A model generated the notes under the pieces. The model did no database searches and was not told the DNA's origin. It saw only the letters and a program-made list of their open reading frames with translations. Source: Allolucifera butyrica (lineage in GTDB: Bacteria; Bacillota; Negativicutes; Sporomusales; UPPP01). Taken from it: a DNA stretch of 60,062 nt. Shown here one piece after another: positions 25,834 to 35,024 of this stretch. The stretch covers positions 1 through 60,062 of the forward strand of contig NZ_UPPP01000076.1 of the NCBI RefSeq assembly GCF_900476375.1. Direction: 5' to 3'. The translations under genes and the position numbers were made by a program. Position 1 is the first letter of the stretch; each line of letters opens with the position of its first letter.

Positions 25834-27234
25834 ATGTTGCTAATTAATACAAAAAACAAACAGCCGATATATGAACAATTGTATATGCAGATTCGGGATA
25901 AGATTATGACCGGGGAGTGGGAATTCAGCATGAGGCTCCCGTCAAGCCGCCAACTGGCGAAAGATCTTCTGATTAGTCGGAATACTGTAGAATTAGCTTA
26001 CCAACAATTGCTTGCCGAGGGCTATCTATTTACTAAACCTCGCAGTGGCATTTACGTGCAGAAACTAGACACTTCGTTTTTCAATAGATGTTTCCCAATT
26101 CCGAAGGAAAGCCCCATCACAAGGGCTGCTCCTGAAAATGCATACAAGTATAATTTTCGTTATGGCAAACTTGATTATCGCTATATCCCATTTAAGACAT
26201 GGAAGAAAATATTGATGCAGTGCTATGAAGAAGAAATGGACGGCATTGTTTCGTATGGTACTCATCAGGGAGAAATAGGCTTACGCGAACAAATAGCTAA
26301 GTATGTTACAGAACATCGGGGTGTAAAATGTAATCCGGAACAAATTGTTGTTGGGGCTGGAACTTTATATTGCGTAAGCTTGCTGTGTAATTTGCTCACT
26401 CGTTCGGCTAAAACCATCGGGTTTGAAGATCCGGGATATGGAAAGGTACGAACTGTATTTAAAAATTCCGGGTTAGAAGTTTGTCCTATCAGCGTCGAAA
26501 AAGACGGGATTAATGTCCGGGAACTTAATGATAGTGGTGCTAGGGCAGTCTATGTTACACCTTCTCACCAGTTTCCCACTGGTGCCATCATGTCAATTTC
26601 TAAGCGGTTACAATTATTGGACTGGGCAATCCAAAAGCAGGCACTAATTATCGAGGATGACTATTCTTGCCATTTTAGGTACAATGTCAGGCCGATTCCA
26701 TCCCTTCAGGGAATTAGCCCGGAGGCTAACGTAGTATATTTGGGGAGTTTCTCAAAATGTTTAATGCCTTCTCTTAGAATGGCCTTCATGGTCTTACCAC
26801 CAGCGATATTGGATGAGTATAGAACTATATATTATAATTACAATACTTCCGTTCCATATGTATTCCAAAAAACTTTGGAGCGGTTTATGCGCGAAGGATA
26901 TTTTGACCGGCACTTACGAACGGTCTTGCAAGTAAGTAAGAAAAGACATGATTGTTTACTTCAAGCTCTAAATGATGAATTGGGAGAATGGATAGAGATA
27001 ACCGGAAAAGACGCCGGATTATTTGTCGCGGTACAGGTTAATAATGAGCTTTCGGAAGAGCAGTTAATTCAGCGAGCCGCCGAAGTTGGAGTGTTGGTTT
27101 ATCCTATGTTCGATCATTGGGATAGGACGAATCATTATGATGGGAAGACCGTGCTGTTGGGCTATAGTAGCCTGGATTTAAACGAGATTAAGGATGCAGT
27201 GCAGTTGCTTCGTAAAGCTTGGTTAGAAAACTAA
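25834..27234 (+). CDS. MocR/PdxR-type GntR-aminotransferase regulator
   Basis: A 466-residue chimera. Residues 1-75 are a GntR winged helix (PIYEQLYMQIRDKIMTGEWEFSMRLPSSRQLAKDLLISRNTVELAYQQLLAEGYL). Residues 110-466 are a fold-type I aminotransferase-like domain with the PLP site YLGSFSKCLMPSLRMAF (Lys in S-K) and VTPSHQFPTGAIMS. Such regulators bind PLP and often an amino compound, controlling B6 or amino acid genes. Start ATG 25834 is preceded by GGGAG. Divergent from the DJ-1 gene by about 116 nt, which is its most likely target by position. Confidence 0.92.
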   Translation: MLLINTKNKQPIYEQLYMQIRDKIMTGEWEFSMRLPSSRQLAKDLLISRNTVELAYQQLLAEGYLFTKPRSGIYVQKLDTSFFNRCFPIPKESPITRAAPENAYKYNFRYGKLDYRYIPFKTWKKILMQCYEEEMDGIVSYGTHQGEIGLREQIAKYVTEHRGVKCNPEQIVVGAGTLYCVSLLCNLLTRSAKTIGFEDPGYGKVRTVFKNSGLEVCPISVEKDGINVRELNDSGARAVYVTPSHQFPTGAIMSISKRLQLLDWAIQKQALIIEDDYSCHFRYNVRPIPSLQGISPEANVVYLGSFSKCLMPSLRMAFMVLPPAILDEYRTIYYNYNTSVPYVFQKTLERFMREGYFDRHLRTVLQVSKKRHDCLLQALNDELGEWIEITGKDAGLFVAVQVNNELSEEQLIQRAAEVGVLVYPMFDHWDRTNHYDGKTVLLGYSSLDLNEIKDAVQLLRKAWLEN

Positions 27235-27252
27235 GCAAAAATGATTAAGAGT

Positions 27253-27292
27253 AATGCCATGCTGCAAGATAGACAGCATGGCATTTTCAACG
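27253..27292. terminator. terminator between mocR-type and SDR genes
   Basis: AATGCCATGCTG pairs with CAGCATGGCATT around CAAGATAGA, followed by TTC. It lies between convergent genes. Confidence 0.85.
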
Positions 27293-27336
27293 GTTTATCT
27301 GAGCAGAAAAAGCACCGAATCAAGCGAAATTTGAAT

Positions 27337-28104
27337 TTAGATTGACATGCCGCCCGAGACCTCGATACGCTGAGCATTGACCCAACGGTTATCTTCGGAA
27401 AGCAGAGAAGCAATCATCGGACCGATGTCATCGGGAAGGCCGGCACGGCCAAGAGCCGTCATATCAGCGACTCGCTTATTTAGGTCAGGATTGTCGCGAA
27501 CCATACCACCGCTGAAATCAGTCGCGATAGCCCCGGGAGCAACAACGTTAACCGCAATCTTGCGAGGACCTAGTTCCAGAGCCAGGTAGCGGGTCATAAC
27601 TTCAATAGCGCCCTTCATAGACGCGTAGGCGCCGCTTCCCGGCATTATGATGCGGGTGAGGCCCGACGAAATATTTACGATTCGGCCGCCATCATTCATG
27701 AGCGGAAGGAGCTTTTGCGTCAGAAAAAACACGCCCTTGAAATGGACGTTATAGAGACTGTCCAACTCTTGTTCGGTCGTCTGGGTAAATGCATTGTGGT
27801 GCGAGATGCCGGCGTTATTGACTAGGTAATCGAAGCGTTCGGCTCCCATTTCTGTGAGCGCTTTGCTCACGCTCTGTACAAACGGATCAAATGAGCTGAC
27901 TTTGCCTGTGTCAAGTTGCAGGGTGACGGCCTTGCGCCCCATCTCCTGCACAAGTTTGGCGACCTTCTCGGCTTCCGCCTGATTGGAATTATAGGTAAAG
28001 ATTGAGTCGACGCCCCGTTTCGCGAGGTTTAGCACGATGTTACGGCCTAGGCCGCGACTGCCGCCTGTTACAATAGCAATCTTTGTGATTGGTTGTGTCA
28101 TCAT
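27337..28104 (-). CDS. SDR oxidoreductase (FabG-like)
   Basis: A 255-residue classical SDR: VTGGSRGLGRNIVLNLAKRG (NADP loop; Arg favours NADPH), NNAGISHHNAF, NISSGLTRIIMPGSGAYASMKGAIEV (Ser, Tyr and Lys catalytic set) and VAPGAIATDF, with C-terminal INAQ-type RIEVSGGMSI. It resembles 3-oxoacyl-ACP reductase-like xenobiotic or sugar reductases. Start ATG 28104 follows AGAAGGGA. It diverges from a TetR gene, and two ACTAACTGGTTAGT-type operators lie between them, so it is the probable target of that repressor. Confidence 0.9.
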   Translation of the reverse strand: MMTQPITKIAIVTGGSRGLGRNIVLNLAKRGVDSIFTYNSNQAEAEKVAKLVQEMGRKAVTLQLDTGKVSSFDPFVQSVSKALTEMGAERFDYLVNNAGISHHNAFTQTTEQELDSLYNVHFKGVFFLTQKLLPLMNDGGRIVNISSGLTRIIMPGSGAYASMKGAIEVMTRYLALELGPRKIAVNVVAPGAIATDFSGGMVRDNPDLNKRVADMTALGRAGLPDDIGPMIASLLSEDNRWVNAQRIEVSGGMSI

Positions 28105-28140
28105 GAGTCCCTTCTTTCAATAGAATTACCAGTAAAACTA

Positions 28141-28183
28141 ACTAACTGGTTAGTAATAATGTATAATAAACTAACTGGTTTGT
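28141..28183. promoter_or_regulatory. pair of TetR-type operators
   Basis: ACTAACTGGTTAGT (28141-28154, perfect palindrome) and ACTAACTGGTTTGT (28170-28183, one mismatch), 29 bp apart in the divergent SDR-tetR intergenic region. Confidence 0.82.
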
Positions 28184-28244
28184 CAACTGACGAACCATGT
28201 GATATATTTTTGATAAATAGTTCATGTATACGGAGGAACATCTT

Positions 28245-28808
28245 TTGGGAAACGCAGAAGAAACAAGAGAACGAATATTAGAGGCAGCTATGGAAGAATT
28301 CTCGTCCTACGGCATTGCGGGGGCACGGGTGGACCGTATTGCCAAGAATGCCGGATGCAACAAAAATATGATTTATATTTACTTTGAGAATAAAGAGGCA
28401 CTCTTTGCAACTGTCCTTCGGAATAACCTGACGCGGGTCTATGAGGAAATCACCTTTACACCGGATGATCTTCCGGGCTATGCGGCAAAGGTATTTGATT
28501 TTGCTATGACCCATCCCGATTTATATCGATTAATGGCATGGTACGGGTTGGAACAGAAGGCCATTAATTTAACCGAACGCACCGCTGTCCAACAAAAGAA
28601 AATAAAAGAAGTTATGGATGCGCAAAGTGCCGGGCTAGTGGGAACGACATTCACTCCAGGGTTTCTTTTGACTGCTATCATGGCCTTAGCTACCGCATGG
28701 ACAGCTATAAATCCTTTTGGTCCGTCGTATGAGCCTAATGCCTTGAAACTGCCTAATGAAACAAGGAATGCAATTGCCAAGGCCGTTAGCTTAATTATTA
28801 AAGAATGA
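28245..28808 (+). CDS. TetR/AcrR-family regulator (divergent from SDR)
   Basis: A 187-residue regulator with N-terminal ETRERILEAAMEEFSSYGIAGARVDRIAKNAGCNKNMIYIYFENKEALFATVL (canonical TetR helix-turn-helix) and a TetR_C-type helical domain. Start TTG 28245 is 7 nt from GGAGGA; ATG 28224 lies upstream of that SD. The two palindromes at 28141-28183 are its likely operators. Confidence 0.9.
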   Translation: MGNAEETRERILEAAMEEFSSYGIAGARVDRIAKNAGCNKNMIYIYFENKEALFATVLRNNLTRVYEEITFTPDDLPGYAAKVFDFAMTHPDLYRLMAWYGLEQKAINLTERTAVQQKKIKEVMDAQSAGLVGTTFTPGFLLTAIMALATAWTAINPFGPSYEPNALKLPNETRNAIAKAVSLIIKE

Positions 28809-29011
28809 AACAGGTGTTTCATTGAGACAGCGGATTGAAACCACAGAACAGATGCGCTTATAGCTTTGTGCTATGGATTCTGGGATATTATTCGATGTGT
28901 TTACACCCGCGATAAGCAGACGGGAGTTTTTTTCGTTTCTTATAATTTATTCATACTATCTTCACAATTTATTGATAGAATATTCCTGAAAGTTAGTAAA
29001 CAAGCCCTCTT

Positions 29012-29042
29012 AAGGCTTCATCATTATAGAAGCCTTTATTTA
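29012..29042 (+). terminator. intrinsic terminator 1 of 3
   Basis: AAGGCTTC pairs with GAAGCCTT, followed by TATTTAT. Confidence 0.75.
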
Positions 29043-29048
29043 TAATTG

Positions 29049-29078
29049 CCCTCATTTCGGTGAGGGTTTTTGTTTTTG
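29049..29078 (+). terminator. intrinsic terminator 2 of 3
   Basis: CCCTCA pairs with TGAGGG around TTTCGG, followed by TTTTTGTTTTT. Confidence 0.85.
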
Positions 29079-29123
29079 TAATGTAAATTGGACATGGTAT
29101 TTTGCCCAATTCTTCCAATAGTA

Positions 29124-29158
29124 ACGACCTACTGTCAAAAAGGCAGTAGGTCGTTTTT
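29124..29158 (+). terminator. intrinsic terminator 3 of 3
   Basis: ACGACCTACTG pairs with CAGTAGGTCGT, followed by TTTTT. Confidence 0.88.
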
Positions 29159-29203
29159 GGCATAGGTCATAAATTTAGTTATTCGCATTGGACAACAAAA
29201 AAT

Positions 29204-29350
29204 TTAGGATCCTTCCCCGTGGCGCTGGCCAGTGTGATTTTGATTTTTTACTTTCTTAGAGCCTGAAAGCGGTTCAGGTATATCGTCATTATCCTTTGTA
29301 TGCCTAGGTGGATTTGGCGGGTCTACAGGGTATGCTTCGGGCTTAGTCAT
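29204..29350 (-). CDS. hypothetical 48-residue hydrophilic peptide
   Basis: A small gene below usual cutoffs. GGAGGAG lies 5 nt before ATG 29350. The product begins MTKPEAYPVDPPNPPRHTKD, is rich in Pro, Asp, Asn, His and Lys, has no hydrophobic segment and no Cys, and ends HTGQRHGEGS. It is probably intrinsically disordered. I do not recognise a family; spore-associated small proteins can look like this, but that is only a guess. Confidence 0.68.
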   Translation of the reverse strand: MTKPEAYPVDPPNPPRHTKDNDDIPEPLSGSKKVKNQNHTGQRHGEGS

Positions 29351-29507
29351 ATTCTCTCCTCCAATTTATAGTTTTGCTATGAATTTTTTGGAGCTTGCTT
29401 GCGTCGATTGTTTTGGATTGTTCATGCTGTCACTTTATTACATAGCGTACGGCGCCTTGACTGGTTTTATCCATGGGAAATCGAGGCTAATTGTGACTTT
29501 ATCCATC

Positions 29508-30524
29508 TTATCTGCGTATCATATCCGTGGTAATTTCACTCAGGCTGAAAGCACCGCACATAGCCATCGTATCCTTCAATTCTTCCGCCAATTTTTCAAT
29601 ATAAATCTTAATTCCTTCTTTTTCACCGCCATAAACGGCTGTCACAAAGGGACGACAGATTAGAACCCCGTCGGCACCGAGTGCGAGAGCCTTGAAAATA
29701 TCGGTACCGGAACGGATACCGCCATCAACCAGAATTTTTATTTCACTGCCGACAGCCTCGGCAATTTCCGGAAGCACTTCCGCGGTTGACGGACACTGAT
29801 CCAGCACTCTGCCGCCATGATTGGAAACAACAATTGCTTTTGCCCCAGCTTCTTTTGCCTTCAATGCGGCCTTTCTGCTCATAATTCCTTTTACAATGAA
29901 TGGTATACCGGCAATTTCAGCTATGCGGCGAAGCTCATCGACTGATTTTCCACCGGCCGGAGGGGTCATGTTTTTTAAGAAAGGCAATCCGGCTGCATCG
30001 ATATCCATGGCAACAGCAAAAGCGCCCGCCTTATGCACCAGATCCATTTTTACCTTGATTGTGTCAATATTCCAGGGTTTAATAGTAGGAATACCACGGC
30101 CATTCACCTTAGCAACTGCCGCTGTGGCACCCTCCATAACTTGGGGATTTGTACCGTCGCCGGTAAACGCAGCGATGCCATTTTCCTTGCAGGCAGAAAC
30201 AAGAATATCATTATAAGCCATATCGTTGAATTTATCACTGTAGTGCATATTTACCGCGCCAACAGGCCCGGCGAAGAACGGATATTTAAATGTTTGGCCA
30301 AATAATTCTAAGGTGGTATCTACTGGTTTATTCTCACAAATTGTATCCATATTGACACGAATTTCCTGCCATTTCTGATAGTTGCGGATGGCTGTGTCGC
30401 CAATGCCCTTTGCCCCCGGTCCGGGAATGCTGTTTTTACAGGCAAGGCCATTACAGATATTGCATGCTTTGCAGTAACTACCGATACAGGTGCGTGCATT
30501 TTCCAATAATTCCTTGTAATTCAT
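29508..30524 (-). CDS. FMN-dependent alpha-hydroxy-acid dehydrogenase
   Basis: A 338-residue protein of the lactate oxidase/glycolate oxidase fold. FMN and substrate motifs: FFAGPVGAVNMHY, FTGDGTNPQVME, PFIVKGIMSRKAALKAKEAGAKAIVVSNHGGRVLDQ (with the catalytic His in SNHGG) and ILVDGGIRSGTDIFKALALGADGVLICRP. The N terminus carries a Cys cluster, C-x4-C-x2-C-x2-C-x4-C at residues 13-29, common in the clostridial branch and likely to bind a cluster or metal. Substrate may be lactate or another 2-hydroxy acid. Start ATG 30524 follows AAGGGATG. Confidence 0.9.
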   Translation of the reverse strand: MNYKELLENARTCIGSYCKACNICNGLACKNSIPGPGAKGIGDTAIRNYQKWQEIRVNMDTICENKPVDTTLELFGQTFKYPFFAGPVGAVNMHYSDKFNDMAYNDILVSACKENGIAAFTGDGTNPQVMEGATAAVAKVNGRGIPTIKPWNIDTIKVKMDLVHKAGAFAVAMDIDAAGLPFLKNMTPPAGGKSVDELRRIAEIAGIPFIVKGIMSRKAALKAKEAGAKAIVVSNHGGRVLDQCPSTAEVLPEIAEAVGSEIKILVDGGIRSGTDIFKALALGADGVLICRPFVTAVYGGEKEGIKIYIEKLAEELKDTMAMCGAFSLSEITTDMIRR

Positions 30525-30619
30525 AATATCATCCCTTTTATTTTATATTTTTAACAATCTTCAATGGTGCTGCACGAAATCCTTCTTTCGATTTTATTGC
30601 TTTTATTTCCATTGGGAGT

Positions 30620-30635
30620 TGGCTGTTTTTTTGCA
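30620..30635 (+). promoter_or_regulatory. sigma-54 promoter motif
   Basis: TGGCTG-TTTTT-TTGCA: GG at 30621-30622 and GC at 30633-30634 with exact -24/-12 spacing. It lies about 118 nt before the dehydrogenase start, and the LevR-type sigma-54 activator is the next gene downstream. Confidence 0.75.
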
Positions 30636-30752
30636 ACGCCGATTAAATATACAAAATAATCCATACCTCGGTATTTTACTTGCATGCTATATCGTTGAAA
30701 CTTTAAATATTGTCCGGCTTTCGCTGAAGAAATGCAAGGAGGGATCAATGGT

Positions 30753-31799
30753 ATGAAGGCATTGCGAAAAAACAGTGTGAATGCGAGAGATACGGAATTG
30801 GTGGAAATTCCTCGTCCCAATCCCGGATACGGCGAAGTTCTGGTAAAGGTTATGGTAGCCGGCCTGTGCGGTACAGACCTAAGATATTACAATACGGACG
30901 AGGGAAGAACCAAATTACGGGCACCGCTTATTATTGGACATGAAGGAAGCGGTATTGTTGTTGAACGCGGGGAGGGAGTCACTGATATTAATGTTGGTGA
31001 CAGAGTAGTTTGCCAGACTACTTTTGACGATTGCAAACGTTGCGAATATTGTCTTTCCGGCGCTCATCACATGTGTATGAACCGTACCAGTCTAGGATCC
31101 AAGGTGGATGGCTTTTTCGCCCAATATGTGGTTTGCAAGGCTGAACGGATTCATAAGCTGCCGGACAGCGTCAGTTTTGAAGAGGGTGCAATGGTGGAAC
31201 CGTTAAGCTGCTGTGTACATGCCGTGTTAGAACGCTCCTCCTTAAAGCCGATGGATACCTGTATAATATTCGGGCCGGGACAGACCGGCCTGATGTGTGC
31301 TCAACTGGCGCGGATGGCAGGGGCTCGCGTTATTCTGATCGGTACCGGGAACAGCCGGAAAAGGTTGGAAGTAGCCGCTCAGTTAGGATTTAAAGAAAGA
31401 TTAATTTTTGATGCTGACGATATCGGCCAATACGTAATGAATATAACGGACGCTGTCGGTGCCGACGTAATCATCGAGTGTTCCGGTTCTTCCCAGGCTC
31501 TGGCAATGAGTTTTCAACTGGTAAAAAAACAGGGAGAAATCCTGCTTGTTTCCGCATCCACGGAAAGTAGGGTGAATTTATGGGATCACGTAGTTTTACG
31601 CGAAGTTACCATTGTTGGCACCCTTTCGGCGCAACCGATTACCTGGAAGACTTCCATTGAAATTCTGCAGCAAAAAAGAATCAATGTACTGAGCCTGGTA
31701 AGTGCCCGATTCGAGCTTGAGGATTGGGAAGAGGCGTTTCGAATCGGCAGTACCCGGGAAGTACAAAAAGTACTTTTGTATCCCAACGGCATGGTGTAA
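30753..31799 (+). CDS. zinc-dependent medium-chain dehydrogenase (polyol/threonine dehydrogenase-like)
   Basis: A 348-residue MDR enzyme oxidising an alcohol with NAD(P). Catalytic zinc ligands are in GLCGTDLRYY and IGHEGSGIV. The structural zinc site is CKRCEYCLSGAHHMC (C-x2-C-x2-C-x7-C). Rossmann motif: IIFGPGQTGLMCAQLARMAGARVILI. Start ATG 30753 is 9 nt from AAGGAGGG. A sigma-54 motif precedes it, and a sigma-54 activator for a polyol operon follows, so it probably belongs to that regulon. Confidence 0.9.
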   Translation: MKALRKNSVNARDTELVEIPRPNPGYGEVLVKVMVAGLCGTDLRYYNTDEGRTKLRAPLIIGHEGSGIVVERGEGVTDINVGDRVVCQTTFDDCKRCEYCLSGAHHMCMNRTSLGSKVDGFFAQYVVCKAERIHKLPDSVSFEEGAMVEPLSCCVHAVLERSSLKPMDTCIIFGPGQTGLMCAQLARMAGARVILIGTGNSRKRLEVAAQLGFKERLIFDADDIGQYVMNITDAVGADVIIECSGSSQALAMSFQLVKKQGEILLVSASTESRVNLWDHVVLREVTIVGTLSAQPITWKTSIEILQQKRINVLSLVSARFELEDWEEAFRIGSTREVQKVLLYPNGMV

Positions 31800-32038
31800 G
31801 CATTCTTGGCAGCACAGCCGGAATGATTTGTATGGAAATTGGCTTTTTTTGACCGGCAAAAGACTGATTCGGAATGCTTTGACAGAATATTTGGATTAAT
31901 TTGTATTTATTGTTTAAGCATTTTGATAAGATTAGGATGGAATAGTAAGAAAATTTTAAAAAGGGAGGATTGGTTTCTGAGGGAGTTTCAGTAACAAATG
32001 GAGGTGACTGAAAAAAATAATATAAAATAAACCAATTT
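31800..32038. other. upstream region of the LevR-type operon
   Basis: About 240 bases with no gene. It probably holds upstream activator sites for the sigma-54 promoter; GCATTC...GGAATG words flank 31799-31825 and GGAATGC recurs at 31871. No clear terminator was found after the dehydrogenase. Confidence 0.4.
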
Positions 32039-32053
32039 TGGCATTTTATTTGC
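32039..32053 (+). promoter_or_regulatory. sigma-54 promoter motif of the regulator/PTS operon
   Basis: TGGCATTTTATTTGC: GG at 32040-32041 and GC at 32052-32053 with exact spacing. Predicted start near 32065 would leave a very short leader with SD AGGCAGG, so the first codon used may be ATG 32079. Confidence 0.62.
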
Positions 32054-32072
32054 GTCTTATTAAGGCAGGTAG

Positions 32073-35024
32073 ATGAAAATGGAAAAACTTTTAAAACTGA
32101 TTAGTGAAGAAAACAAAAAAGATCCTTTTACGGATGATGAACTGGCCCGAAAAATCGGCATTGCCCGTGGCGAGATTATCCGGTTAAGGCGTGACCTGAA
32201 AATCGGTAATTCCCGTGAGCGAATGCGGCCGGGACTTATTAGCCGGATCAAAGAGATTTTGGAAGATTGCCCGAATATTTCGGAACGCTCCTTAACGCAA
32301 AGACTTATTGACTGTGGTTTCAATATTTCCCGCAATCTCGTCGTGGCTGCCTTAAAGGAAATGCCGGAACTTCGCGGCAAGATGGCGAAATCCCCGGCAG
32401 CAAAGCCGGCGGGAACACCGAATGGAGCCTTTGATGCATTAATCGGCGCTACGGGCAGTTTACGGACCCAGATTGAACTGGCTAAGGCGGCGGTGTTGTA
32501 CCCGCTAAATGGCCTGCACACGCTCATTTGTGGACCGACCGGCGCCGGCAAGAGTGAATTGGCCGAGTGTATGTATAAGTTCGCGGTGGAAGCCGGCGTA
32601 AAAGACAAAACCTCTCAGTTTGTTGTATTTAACTGCGCCGACTATGCCGAAAACCCTCAACTGTTGATGTCTCAATTATTTGGCTATGTCAAAGGCGCTT
32701 TTACCGGGGCGGATACCAGTAAAGACGGTTTAGTAGACAAAGCGGATAACGGAATTTTGTTTTTGGATGAAATCCACCGTTTGCCTCCCGAAGGCCAGGA
32801 GATTCTGTACTATCTGATTGATAAAAGCCGGTTCCGGCGTTTGGGAGAAAGCAGCGCGATGCATGAAGCAAAAATTATGATTATTGCGGCTACAACCGCA
32901 GACATTGATTCAACCTTGCTGCTGCCGTTCCGCCGGCGAATTCCGATGGTAATCGAACTGCCGCCGATAGTAAAGAGGCCATTAGCGGAAAGATATGAAA
33001 TCATCATCAACTTTTTCCGTCAGGAAGCAACGCGGACCAGCCGGTCCATCAAAGTATCTCAGAATGCGGTAACTGCGCTTCTGCTTTATGATGTCAGCGG
33101 TAATGTCGGCCAACTGCGTTCCGATATCCAGGTAGCCTGTGCCAGGGCATTTTTTAGCCATATGGTTCACAAACAGGAATTTTTACAGGTCGATGTCTCC
33201 GACCTGCCTAACCATGTGGTGAAAGGCATACTCCATATTAATCAACAGCGAAACGCCGTAGAAAAGTTAATAAAAGACGACATAATGATTTTCCCGGCTA
33301 AAGAAAGACGGGATAACAGCGTACAAACGACCTACAACATGTCTAAGGAAGTCTATGAACAAATAGAAGCAAAGTACAAAAAAATGGAACAGCAGGGTAT
33401 TGATATCGCAGTGATCAACAAGATTGTCGGCGATGAACTGGAGGTGAAAATTCAGCAGTTAATCAAACAGGCCCAACATGACCGAAACAGCGTGGCTAGA
33501 CAAGACCTGGGCAAGATTGTAGGTGATAACATTGTTGCTGCCGTTAACAGCATGATGAAGATTGCCAGTGATAAGTTCGGCAACATTGACGAAACTCTTT
33601 GTTATTGTTTGGCAACTCATTTGGCAGCGGCGTATGAGAGAATCAAATTGCCTTTTAAACCGATCATCAATCCGCAAAAGGACAAAATTAAGGCAGAATA
33701 TCCGCTGGAATACGAAACGGCGGCGGAAATGGTCCGGATCGCGTCCTGTCAATTAAATGCGGCTTTCCCGGAAGACGAAATTGGCTTTGTGGCGATGTAT
33801 CTGAAATCTTACCGGGATAAAGACGACGTAAATGAACCCTTCGTGGGTGTGGCTGTGCTCAGTCACGGTCATGTCGCCGAAGGGATGGTCCAGGTAGCCA
33901 ACAGGCTTTTAGGTGTGGAACATGCTAAATCGATGGAGATGTCATTGGAAGAATCAACCGATTCTGCTTTGGACAGGGCCATTCGGATTGTGAAAAACGC
34001 GGACATGGGCAAAGGCGTTTTGCTGCTGGTTGATATGGGTTCCCTTGTTGGCTTTGGCAAGCTAATTACTGAAACGACCGGCATTATGACACGAACCGTA
34101 ACCCGGGTTAATACTCCGATGGTAATGGAAGCAGTTCGCAAAGCCGTGCTGCCGGGCGCTGATATTAACGAAATTGCCAATTCCATCGAGATGGCTCATT
34201 TTTCAGAGACGATGGACGTCAATACTTGTCAGCCATCCACCGATTTGCCGAAGGCCATCCTTTGCATCTGTCTCACCGGCAGCGGTACGGCCGATGTAGT
34301 TGGCAGGCAAATCCGTCTGGCTCTGGCAGAGGAAGACGACCGGATTGAAATTCTGACGTTAGGTGCCCTGACCGAAGCCAACTTTGCCAAGAAACTTTCT
34401 GGTCTGACAAAAAACAAAAAAGTGATTACCATTGTGGGAACTATTGATCTGCAAGTCCCCGGCGTGCCGTTTATACAGGCTCAGGATATTCTGCAGGGAG
34501 ATGGCATCGGGAAGATAAGAAAAATACTCCGCTTGCACGATAGTTCCCGCAACCGGTGCGATGACAGCCGTGTTAAGAGCCAGCAGTCTCTGGCCAAGCT
34601 GTTCAGGCCTGAACTTGTTCAGATTCATGCCGGTTACCGTTCCAAAAATGAAACCGTATCTGCTTTGATCAAGATGCTGATAAGCGAAGGATATGTGCAG
34701 GAAAGATTCATGTCTTCCGTATACGAAAGGGAAGAGTTGGCTCCGACCGTGTTTGAAAATCAGGTAGCCCTTCCTCATGGTAATCCAGAGGATGTGATCC
34801 GCCCGGCAATTGCCGTTGCGACATTAGCTTCCCCAGTTGTCTGGACTGACGGTCAGTTGGTGGATTGTGTGTTTATGCTGGCCCTTACTTCTTATAATAA
34901 GACTGAATTTACCAAATTTTACGCGCTTATCAACAATGAGCGAGTATTAAAGAAAATAAAACAGGCTTCTAATACTGATAAATTATTGCAGGTGATAATG
35001 AGTGACAACAAAATTTTCGCTTGA
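32073..35024 (+). CDS. LevR/MtlR-type sigma-54 activator with PRD, EIIA-Man, EIIB-like and EIIA-Fru domains
   Basis: A 983-residue PTS-controlled activator of RNA polymerase-sigma-54. Order: N-terminal helix-turn-helix region (about 1-100), AAA+ domain (about 120-370) with Walker A GPTGAGKS at 154-161, the sigma-54 contact loop GAFTGA at 208-213 and Walker B ILFLDEIHR, a PRD (about 450-580, His in CLATHLAAAYER; the second usual His position reads VAMYLKSY), EIIA-Man-like (about 590-720, VLSHGHVAEGM), an EIIB-like segment with CLTGSGTADVV near 730-740, and a C-terminal EIIA-Fru-like domain (about 850-983) with VALPHGNPEDVI carrying the phospho-His. Multiple phosphorylation sites would report inducer flux and HPr state. 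It overlaps the next PTS gene by 23 nt, so it is first in the operon it probably controls. Confidence 0.92.
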   Translation: MKMEKLLKLISEENKKDPFTDDELARKIGIARGEIIRLRRDLKIGNSRERMRPGLISRIKEILEDCPNISERSLTQRLIDCGFNISRNLVVAALKEMPELRGKMAKSPAAKPAGTPNGAFDALIGATGSLRTQIELAKAAVLYPLNGLHTLICGPTGAGKSELAECMYKFAVEAGVKDKTSQFVVFNCADYAENPQLLMSQLFGYVKGAFTGADTSKDGLVDKADNGILFLDEIHRLPPEGQEILYYLIDKSRFRRLGESSAMHEAKIMIIAATTADIDSTLLLPFRRRIPMVIELPPIVKRPLAERYEIIINFFRQEATRTSRSIKVSQNAVTALLLYDVSGNVGQLRSDIQVACARAFFSHMVHKQEFLQVDVSDLPNHVVKGILHINQQRNAVEKLIKDDIMIFPAKERRDNSVQTTYNMSKEVYEQIEAKYKKMEQQGIDIAVINKIVGDELEVKIQQLIKQAQHDRNSVARQDLGKIVGDNIVAAVNSMMKIASDKFGNIDETLCYCLATHLAAAYERIKLPFKPIINPQKDKIKAEYPLEYETAAEMVRIASCQLNAAFPEDEIGFVAMYLKSYRDKDDVNEPFVGVAVLSHGHVAEGMVQVANRLLGVEHAKSMEMSLEESTDSALDRAIRIVKNADMGKGVLLLVDMGSLVGFGKLITETTGIMTRTVTRVNTPMVMEAVRKAVLPGADINEIANSIEMAHFSETMDVNTCQPSTDLPKAILCICLTGSGTADVVGRQIRLALAEEDDRIEILTLGALTEANFAKKLSGLTKNKKVITIVGTIDLQVPGVPFIQAQDILQGDGIGKIRKILRLHDSSRNRCDDSRVKSQQSLAKLFRPELVQIHAGYRSKNETVSALIKMLISEGYVQERFMSSVYEREELAPTVFENQVALPHGNPEDVIRPAIAVATLASPVVWTDGQLVDCVFMLALTSYNKTEFTKFYALINNERVLKKIKQASNTDKLLQVIMSDNKIFA

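Larger units (their letters stand above)
28809..29203. other. 395-base gene-free stretch with three consecutive terminators
   Basis: No credible reading frame. Three hairpin-T-run units follow one another at 29012, 29049 and 29124. No clear promoter is visible between them. Confidence 0.6.

Noticed and set aside
29379..29663. 94-codon plus-strand frame
   Set aside because: No SD, and more than half lies antisense to the hydroxyacid dehydrogenase gene.
31964..32013. 13-codon frame after AAGGGAGG upstream of the activator
   Set aside because: The TTG is only one base from the SD and the frame is very short.
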